Shown here piece after piece: positions 56,756 to 64,000 of a stretch of 64,000 bases of DNA. The position numbers and the translations under genes are program-made. The stretch comes from Cotesia glomerata (Eukaryota > Arthropoda > Insecta > Hymenoptera > Braconidae). The notes beneath the pieces are model-generated. The model saw only the letters and a program-made list of their open reading frames with translations, was not told the DNA's origin and searched no databases. The DNA is taken from NCBI RefSeq assembly GCF_020080835.1, contig NC_058158.1, forward strand, positions 34,800,305-34,864,304. The letters are read 5' to 3'. How positions within the stretch are numbered: position 1 is the stretch's first letter; every line of letters starts with the position of its first letter.

Positions 56756-59700
56756 ATGAATAATTTAGATAAACCACAAATCATTTGTCATATTGAAAAG
56801 TCAGTAGACTATTCACTGTTTGACGCTAAATGGATTCCGTGCAGCGCGAAGTTTGTGGTTATGGGCTCGACACCTCGTGGGTCCGGAGTGATACAAATCT
56901 ATGAAGTGTCTAGTGGACAATTAAAACTGATTAAGAGCATCGATCGTTCAAACCCCATGAAATGTGGAACATTCAAAGCTTCTAGTTTGCGAGATCGTTT
57001 TTTAACAACCGGCGATTTTAAAGTAAGTACAATTATAATGACATTAAACTTGGCAGTCACTTGATCATTTTTTAATTTTTTTTTTTAACAAACAAATTTT
57101 TTTTTTAAATTGCATTTTTTATTGTTTTAAATTTCTACTTGTCAATTTTTTTTGGCAAAATTTATTTGTTACCATAATTCATAAAATTATTTAATATTTG
57201 CTAAATTAATTTTCATAAAATTACACCATAATTGTAATCATCATTGTAAAAAGATTTATGAAAATTCATTTAGCAGATATTTAATAGTTTTAAGAATTAA
57301 AAAAAAAAATTATCTCATGATATTAAAGTTAGCAGTCTTAACAAATTTTTTAAATTTTATTTAACAAACAAATTTGTTCCAAAAAATTATTTAAAAACAA
57401 TTGCAGTTTTAACTTTTCAAAATTTCTACATGCCAATTTTTTTTTTTTGATAAAAATTATTTGTTACCATAATTGTTAAAATTATTTAATATTTGTTAAA
57501 TTAATTTTCATAAAATTACATCATAATTGTAATCATCATTGTAAAAAAATTAATGAAAATTAATTCAGCAGATATTTAGTAATTTCAAGAATTTTTTTAA
57601 CAAATAAATTATATCAAGATATTAAAGTTAGCAGTATTAACAATTTTTTAGTTTTATTTAACAAACAAATTTGTTCCAAAAATTATTTTTTAAAAATTGC
57701 AATTTTAACTTTTTAAAATTTCTACGTCAATTTTTTTTTCCATAATTTATTTGTTAAAAAAATTCTAAAAATTGTTAAATTTCTGCTAAATTAATTTCCG
57801 TAATTATATCAAAAAAATTAGGAAAAAAAAAATTACCTGTAGAAATTTTAATAAATGAAAAATGCATTTTTTTTTAATGATTTTTCAAGAAAAATTTGTT
57901 TGTTAAAAAAATAACTAAAAAATGTTCAAGACTGCTAACTTTAATGTGATAAAAAATTAATCTAACTTGACATAATTTTTCAGGGAAAATTGAATATTTA
58001 TAACCTGGAAGATCCATCGGTGCCAGTTTACTCAGCAAACGCACACAGCGAAATAATAAACGCAATTGATGGTGCTGGAGGTCAAAGTGTTGGCCATGGA
58101 GCTCCTGAGATAGTGACTGGCTCAAGGGACGGCAGTGTCAAGGTCTGGGACCCCAGGCAAAAAGGTCGACCTGTCGCTGTGTTTGAACCCAAGGAAGGTG
58201 ACAGCAGACGTGACTGCTGGTCTGTCGCATTCGGTAATTCTTATAACTCAGAGGAACGTGTCGTGGCTGCTGGTTACGACAATGGAGATGTCAAGATGTT
58301 TGATCTCAAGGCGATGTCTCTCCGCTGGGAGAGCAATCTCAAGAACGGTGTCTGTGGTCTTGAGTTTGACAGGAAAGATATCCCGATGAACAAACTCGTC
58401 GCTACGACTTTAGAATCAAAATTTTATTTGTTTGATCTCAGAACTCAGCACCCGAAACGGGGGTTCGCTTATCTCACTGAAAAAGTAAGTAGTATTTTAT
58501 GACACAGATTTTATGTTGATTTTCTTAGATAAAAATTTTATGACAATTTTAAGAAGTTAAATATAATTTTTAAATAAACTAGTACCTTTTTTAATTATTT
58601 AAATATTTTTCCAGGCTCATAAATCAACAGTTTGGTTGGTAAAACATTTACCTCAGAATCGTGAAATATTTATGACTTGTGGTGGGGGTGGATCTTTGTG
58701 CCTTTGGAAATAGTAAGTAATTTTTTTTTTATTTATTTTTTTATAATAATAAAATCAGCAGAAATTTGACAATTTTCACTATAAAAAAAAATTATTTTAT
58801 GGCATTAAAGTTAGCAGTCACTTAATAAGTTTTTAATTTTTTTTTAACAAATAAATTTGTTCCGAAAAATAATTTTTAAAAAATTGCATTTTTAATTTGG
58901 TAAATTTCTACACTTCAATTTTTTTTTTTTGTCATAATTTAATTGTTAAAAAAATTATTAAAATTTAATGTCATTATAGTTAGCAATCACTTAATAAGTT
59001 GTTAATTTTTTTTCACAAATAAATTTGTTCCGAAAAATAATTTTTAAAAAATTGCATTTTTAAATTGTTTAAATTTCTACACTTCAATTTTTTTTGTCAT
59101 AATTTAATTGTTAAAAAAATTATTAAAATTTAATGTCATTATAGTTAGCAATCACTTAATAAGTTGTTAATTTTTTTTAACAAATAAATTTGTTCTGAAA
59201 AATAATATAAAAAAAATTGTATTTTTACTTTTTTAAAATTTCTACATTTCAATTTGTTTTTTCTTTTTTTTTGTGATAATTTGATTGTTAAAAAAATTAT
59301 TAAAATTAAATGACATTAAAGTTAGCAATCTCTCGATAAGTTTTCAATTTTATTTAATAAGTAAATTTGCCCCGAAAAATTATTTCTAAAAAATTGCATT
59401 TTTCATTTATTTAATTTTCTGTGTCAATTTTTTTCCTCATTTTCTTTGACATAATTTAATTGTTAAAAAAATTCTTAAAATTATAAAATATCTGCTAACT
59501 TAATTTTCATTAAAATTTAATAAATATCTGCTAAATTAATTTTCATAAATATTTTTAATAAATTTGCTTGTAATTTTTTTTAATTTCTAAACATAAAATT
59601 TTTTTCATAAAAATTTAATTTTTTATATAAATCCAAAAAAATGGACATGTCTGTTAATTTTACCATCATATTATTTTTAAAATAAATACTGAGTGTTAAT

Positions 59701-59929
59701 TGTTGATTTTCCAATTAATAGTAATTACCCAGAGAAGAGGAAACAAATGGACGTGGATGGAATAGCCTACGGAGTAGTTGGAAGTGTTGATTTATTACAA
59801 AATAGTATAATATCCTCGCAACCTGTCAGTTCATTTGACTGGTGTCAAGATAAAGCTGGTCTTGCTGTCTGCACGTCATTTGATCAGTGTTTAAGAGTCC
59901 TTGTTACCACTAAATTAAATCTTTATTAA
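56756..59929 (+). CDS. Wdr92: WDR92 (Monad/DNAAF10), WD40 protein
   Basis: Exons 56756-57022, 57984-58484, 58615-58712 and 59722-59929. Phases join (TA|T codon at the last junction) and the product is 357 aa, the length of human WDR92. The family protein is a WD40 cofactor of R2TP/prefoldin-like complexes and is needed for axonemal dynein assembly in insects and vertebrates. Seen: the conserved opening (ICHIEKSVDYSLFDAKWIPC, SAKFVVMG), RFLTTGDFKGKLNIYNLED, EIVTGSRDGSVKVWDPRQK, VVAAGYDNGDVKMFDLKAMS, LRWESNLKNGVCGLEFDRKD, FMTCGGGGSLCLWKYNYP, and the C-terminal SQPVSSFDWCQDKAGLAVCT then FDQCLRVL. All three introns are short-donor GTAAGT type; introns 1 and 3 consist largely of AT-rich repeat units. 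Cap-G ends 384 bases upstream in the same direction. Confidence 0.95.
57030..57960. repeat. AGTTAGCAGTC-type repeat array in WDR92 intron 1
   Basis: Four or so units of about 230 bp, each with GACATTAAAGTTAGCAGTC, ACAAACAAATTTGTTCC, AAAAATTGCAGTTTTAACTT, and a return arm ATTTGCTAAATTAATTTTCA. The last unit is inverted (AAGACTGCTAACTTTAATGT). Related in layout to the GTTAGCCGAC units but with a different terminal sequence. Confidence 0.65.
58740..59540. repeat. AGTTAGCAATCAC-type repeat array in WDR92 intron 3
   Basis: Four direct units at about 58803, 58974, 59140 and 59317, each TTAGCAATCACTTAATAAGT-like, then CAAATAAATTTGTTCCGAAA, AAAATTGCATTTTTAA and TAATTTAATTGTTAAAAAAA. The spacing of the middle units is close to 170 bp and they differ at only a few positions, so the array grew by tandem duplication. 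Confidence 0.7.
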
Positions 59930-60487
59930 TTTATAAATCATTTTATTATTTATTTTTACTAGTTTTAATTTGAAATTCGCTTGAGAAAATATTTTATATA
60001 CAATTTTAATGATGGTGGACCTTGAAATACGTTACGAGCAAATTTTAATTATTAAAAACTCGACTAGCAGCGCCTCTATTGGCGAAAAATATTTTTGGCG
60101 CCGAAAGGAAGTTTAAAATTTTAGTCCGCTTCAGCTGTTAGAGGCGCTGCACTCGAGTTTCGGTAAAAAAACAAGTGCACAGAATTCACTCAAAAAATTA
60201 TTGTAATTATAGTTTAATTACAACGAAAAAATTAAGTATTAGATAGTAAAATAATATTTTGATATTTTTTATGAACAATAACTTGATCTTGAATTATAAA
60301 GTTTATTTTCTTTTACTTGTTTATTTTATCGAACAATTTGTGTTGGTTAATAAAATAATTTTAAACATACAGTACAATTTAATTAATCATAAATAATAAA
60401 TTGAACCATAATAAAATAAACAAAAAGTACCGGGTACTGTTTTAAATATGTACGGTTTTGAATCAGCTGATTAAAAAAGTTTGTAAA
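59930..60487. promoter_or_regulatory. WDR92 3' end and RPB8 promoter, with paired CTCF-like sites
   Basis: Within 558 bases, CTCGACTAGCAGCGCCTCTA (60059-60079) and TAGAGGCGCTGCACTCGAG (60139-60156) form an imperfect inverted pair about 60 bases apart, GC-rich in an AT-rich setting. AGAGGCGCTGC resembles the insect CTCF core AGGTGGCGC; binding is inference. TTGGCGCC lies between them. The RPB8 start follows at 60488. Confidence 0.4.
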
Positions 60488-63400
60488 ATGGCGGGTGTGC
60501 TGTTTGAAGATATTTTTAACGTAAAGGACATCGATCCTGAAGGAAAAAAATTCGACCGGGGTAAGTAGATTTTAAATGTTATATTTTTTATCAATAAGTG
60601 TTTTATGATTTGTGTGAGTGGAAATTCCCAAAGATTCAAAGTTTGTGTCATAAAATTCCAATTAAAATACCGACAACAACACAGCGTTATTCTGTATCAG
60701 CCGCTTGTGTATATATACGTATAGTATTTATTTGATGTTGAGAACATTCCAGTAACCTTGAACTAATTGATACAGGTTTTGTTTTCATAGATTTGTAAAT
60801 CATGATTCAACGTTAGATAATTTTTTTTATCACTTATAAATCTATTTTCGTAGCATCTATTGATGTCAAACAAAATATTATGTCAGGTATGGAATTTTTT
60901 TTTATTCACTATTGTTACACCTAATTGTTAATCCAATTTTATTATTATTTTTATTTTATATTATTATATTTTATATAATATAAAATTACATACTTACTTC
61001 AAAAAATGATTCTAAAATTAATAAAAAGATAATTAAGGATTTAAATGAAAAATTTAAAACTAAAAATAAATTTTCTTATAAAACTATTATTAAAAATTAT
61101 TCTAAATATATTATGAAAATTAAGTTAGCTGACATTTAAAAATTTTTAGAATTTTTTTTATTGAAAAAATTATTACGAAAAAATAGAAAAAATTTTCATT
61201 TGTAAAAAATTAAATAAACTATAAGTACATTTTTTAATAATTATTTTTTAGTTCTAATTTAATAAATGAAAAATAATCAAAAAATTAAAAATGTCAGTTA
61301 ATTTTAGTATTATAATATATTTTATGCTAAAAAAATTATAATTATAGATTATAACAGTCTAAATTTATATAAAATAAAAAAAAATATGAAAATTAAGTTA
61401 GCCGACGTTTAATAATTGTTAGAACTTTTTTTATTACAAAAAAATAGAAAAAAAAATTTTCATTTGTAAAAAACTTTAAAAACTGTAAGTGCAATTTTTA
61501 AAAAATATTTTTTCGTTCTAATTTAATTATTAAAAAAAATTAAAAACGTCGGATAACTTCAGTATTATTGAAAACTAAGTTAGCCGACATCTAAAAATTT
61601 TTAGAATTTTTTTTTTACTATAAAAATTATCACAAAATATTAAAAAAAATTTTTTCATTTGTAAAAAACTTGAAAAATTTTAAGTGCAATTTTTAAAAAA
61701 TATTTTTTCGTTCCAATTTAATAAATAAAAAAATTAGAAACATCGGCTAACTTTAGTATTATTGAAAACTAAATTAGCCAACGTCTAAAAATTTTCAGAA
61801 TTTTTTTTTTATTAAAAAAATTATTGCAAAAATTTTAATTTGTAAAAAACTTTAAAAACTGTAAGTGCAATTTTTAAAAAATATTTTTTTGTTCTAATTT
61901 AATTATTAAAAAAAAATTAAAAACATCGGCTAACTTAACTTTTATAAAATAAATTTGTTTTCAAAGCTATAAAAAGCTAGAAATTAATATCCGTTAATCA
62001 GAACCGTTTATCTAAAAGTAAACATTGAAGATTGCGCAATGATGCACAATTTAACCGAATCGTTAATGCTCTTGCGTCAGCTATGTAGGCGACAGTGCAT
62101 ATATGTATTTTGCACATAAAAAGAAAAACTATGTGTACATATAAATCCATCAAGATTAAAAACTGTGAAATAAAATATCTGCGGAAAATGTTTTCATCAG
62201 CCAAGATAAAACGTCCTTTAAAGTAATGTAAATATAAATATAAATTTATGAATAACCAGTGCAGAAATGAAGAATAGAAACATTAAAAAAAAAAACATCC
62301 ACAGGGAGTTTCTCTCGTTATCATACGACCCAGTGAGTCACGAGATGAAATCCAGTCAATTTGATAGACATTCTGATACATAAATATATAAAGAGATCTA
62401 TATTCATATCATCAGCATCACCATCAACATCTATCCAACTATTGACATAAATACAAAGATTTTTCGCGTGGTAAATTTTTTTATTTCTATTCGCCGCGTT
62501 CTCAATTTCCGGTCCCCAGGAGGGTGCGAATCTATAATATACGTTCTCTTTGGACTTCCACGTGTAACCTAGAATCTCTTGAGCTTGTACATATATGTAA
62601 GTACATTACATATATGCTCTTACGAGGGTGGTTTTACGATGGAAGGAAGAGGAAGAAGAAGAGAAAGAGGTCTGAGGGTGAACTTGTGTCTTTAGTAAGT
62701 TCTTGGCAAGCGTTTACGTTTTACTTTATCAGATATAACTATTGTCAGTGTGCTATGTACTGAACTGGTAATGGTAATGGTAAATGTAAATATAAATGTA
62801 CTTGTAGTCGTACTTGTACTCGTGAGGGTGGATAAGAGGAGATCGGTAGACGGGGGTTACTGCGGCCCGGTCGATGCAGCGATGTTCCCGCAGCAGCGCA
62901 TAGCACCAGCGCCAAAGCAACATCGCATTTGCCGTTTTATGGCCCAATATATGTACGTACTTCGCACATGTATTTGCAGAATATATATTCTTTAGTATGT
63001 ACACTATCGAGCTACAAAATCCAGTTGAGAAGCAAAAACAAGGAGCTGAGAGTTGGAAAAAGACCGATTTTAACGAGAAGAGGGGCTAAACTCGTATTCG
63101 CAAACTACAACTACAACTAAACGGTTAGGTTGATATTGCTGGTGATGTTGATGACTGTGGTGGGGACTGACACGGTCAAGGTCACTCTTTGCTTCAAGGT
63201 TGCGCTGGAGATGTCATCTCGACGGGGAAATGCAGAACCGGGTATATTATACACTAGTGTATTGATGTTTCCAGTGGTTGCTTTTTTACACTCCAAAATT
63301 TATCTATTTAATTCTCCACCGGAACTCGGTGCATTTATATTCATTTCTCGGGAAAAATTCATAGATCTATTTATTTATTCAAATTTATCATGATGGGTAT

Positions 63401-64000
63401 CAAAGCTTTACTTTTTGAATTTTTTAAATTATTCTGTGAATTTACATTCTTTTTTTTTAAAGTAAAATTATCAGCGGTCACTGATAGAAGGATTTGTTTA
63501 TATTTAATAAGCTTTATTAATTGTTAATAAATAATTTTTTAATATCATAGAATTTAATAAATATTTATTAACAGTTAATAAATTATTTATTAAATACGAT
63601 TTATTAAGTACAATTTATTAACTGTTAATAAATATTTATTAATGGTTAATGAATATTTGTTAACTTTTAACAAATATTTATTTAAAATAAAAAGCAAAAA
63701 TAGCCATTTTCTTTTAACCCTATAGCTGGAATACATGATAATAATTCAATTTACTAAATAAATTAATGTTTTTAATATTTAAAAATATAAAAGATAATTA
63801 TGAGCTGTGATAGAATTTGGTATTTTACAATAAATGTTATTGAAATGTAATATAATTAATGAAAATAATTTATAAAGATGATTTTTATTTATAAGCAATC
63901 TTCGTATTATATGACATTGCAAGCGAAACAAATTCACTCAAAAAAATATTTATTAACTGTTAATAAATATTTAACTATTAATAAATACTTATTAACTATA
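60488..64000 (+). CDS. Polr2H: RPB8/RPABC3, shared RNA polymerase subunit, exon 1 only (gene continues beyond the window)
   Basis: Exon 1 is 60488-60560 and encodes MAGVLFEDIFNVKDIDPEGK then KFDR plus the first base of a split codon, followed by donor GTAAGT. This is the highly conserved N-terminus of RPB8, the OB-fold subunit common to RNA polymerases I, II and III. The next residues in the family (VSRLH...) do not appear anywhere in 60561-64000, so the first intron is at least 3.4 kb and the rest (about 125 aa) is off the right edge. Only exon 1 is coding here; the remainder of the span is intron holding repeats and a complex island. Confidence 0.85.
61110..61950. repeat. GTTAGCCGAC-family array in RPB8 intron 1
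   Basis: About four tandem units. Starts: AAGTTAGCTGACATTTAAAA (61123), AAGTTAGCCGACGTTTAATA (61396), AAGTTAGCCGACATCTAAAA (61577), AAATTAGCCAACGTCTAAAA (61770). Each ends ACGTCGG(A/C)TAACTT plus TAGTATTATTGAAAACTAA or close. The middle word GTAAGTGCAATTTTTAAAAA is shared by all. Neighbouring units are nearly identical, indicating recent amplification. Confidence 0.75.
61951..63478. other. RPB8 intron 1: complex island
   Basis: About 62300-63400 is GC-richer and complex, like the islands of the left region, with AGGAAGAAGAAGAGAAAGAG purine tracts and a GTAAAT/TGTACTTG simple region. Frames up to 87 aa on both strands show no domain. It could be an intronic enhancer. Confidence 0.35.
63479..64000. 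mobile_element. CACTGATAGAAGGATT-family element, cut by the window end
   Basis: Starts CACTGATAGAAGGATTTGTT (63479-63498), the TIR seen at 14731 and, diverged, at 308. It continues as TTATTAACTGTTAATAAATA-type inverted words through 63670. A later stretch (63940-64000) repeats the same words and runs off the edge. The right end is not in the window. Confidence 0.6.

Overview
The window is eukaryotic and very AT-rich, with short introns bounded by GT/AG, AATAAA signals, LINE, SINE, MITE and Helitron remnants, and animal housekeeping genes. The proteins (Sec13, Ski2/twister, condensin Cap-G, WDR92, RPB8) and the repeats fit an insect. A hymenopteran such as a parasitoid wasp is my best guess, but this is inference, not proof. 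I see no bacterial or viral genes.

Layout: bases 1 to about 42,000 are a gene-poor, repeat-rich region. The only gene I can support there is a small secreted DUF1091-like gene on the minus strand (7559-8823), split into four exons, with an apparent one-base frame slip in exon 2. The rest is nested transposon debris: non-autonomous Helitrons with precise ends, palindromic TA-flanked MITEs, 5'-truncated LINE fragments, a tRNA-derived SINE between 38-bp direct repeats, and a dispersed repeat present once as a 491-bp tandem pair. Between the repeats lie more complex, less AT-rich islands with no supportable coding potential. At least two of them (25.8 and 30.5 kb) are paralogous to each other.

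Bases 42,000 to 64,000 are a compact cluster of housekeeping genes: Sec13 (+, 3 exons), Ski2/twister (-, 5 exons, convergent with Sec13), Cap-G (+, 3 exons, divergent from Ski2), WDR92 (+, 4 exons) and the first exon of RPB8 (+, continuing past the right edge). All exon junctions keep phase and the reconstructed lengths (311, 1212, 947 and 357 aa) suit the families. These genes are not one pathway: they serve COPII/nuclear pore coats, cytoplasmic RNA decay, mitotic chromosome compaction, dynein/R2TP-linked assembly and RNA polymerase.

The most notable structural signals are: (1) seven non-autonomous Helitrons with matching ends whose interior is a tandem array of about 190-bp hairpins; (2) a second, intron-loving family of AT-rich repeats bounded by GTTAGCCGAC/GTCGGCTAAC that fills introns in the gene cluster and is not seen in the left 40 kb; (3) a TTAA-flanked palindromic element nested inside another inverted-repeat element, which sits 5 bases from a Sec13 splice donor; (4) paired GC-rich CTCF-like motifs between WDR92 and RPB8. 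No autonomous transposase or Rep/helicase gene for the Helitrons is present.
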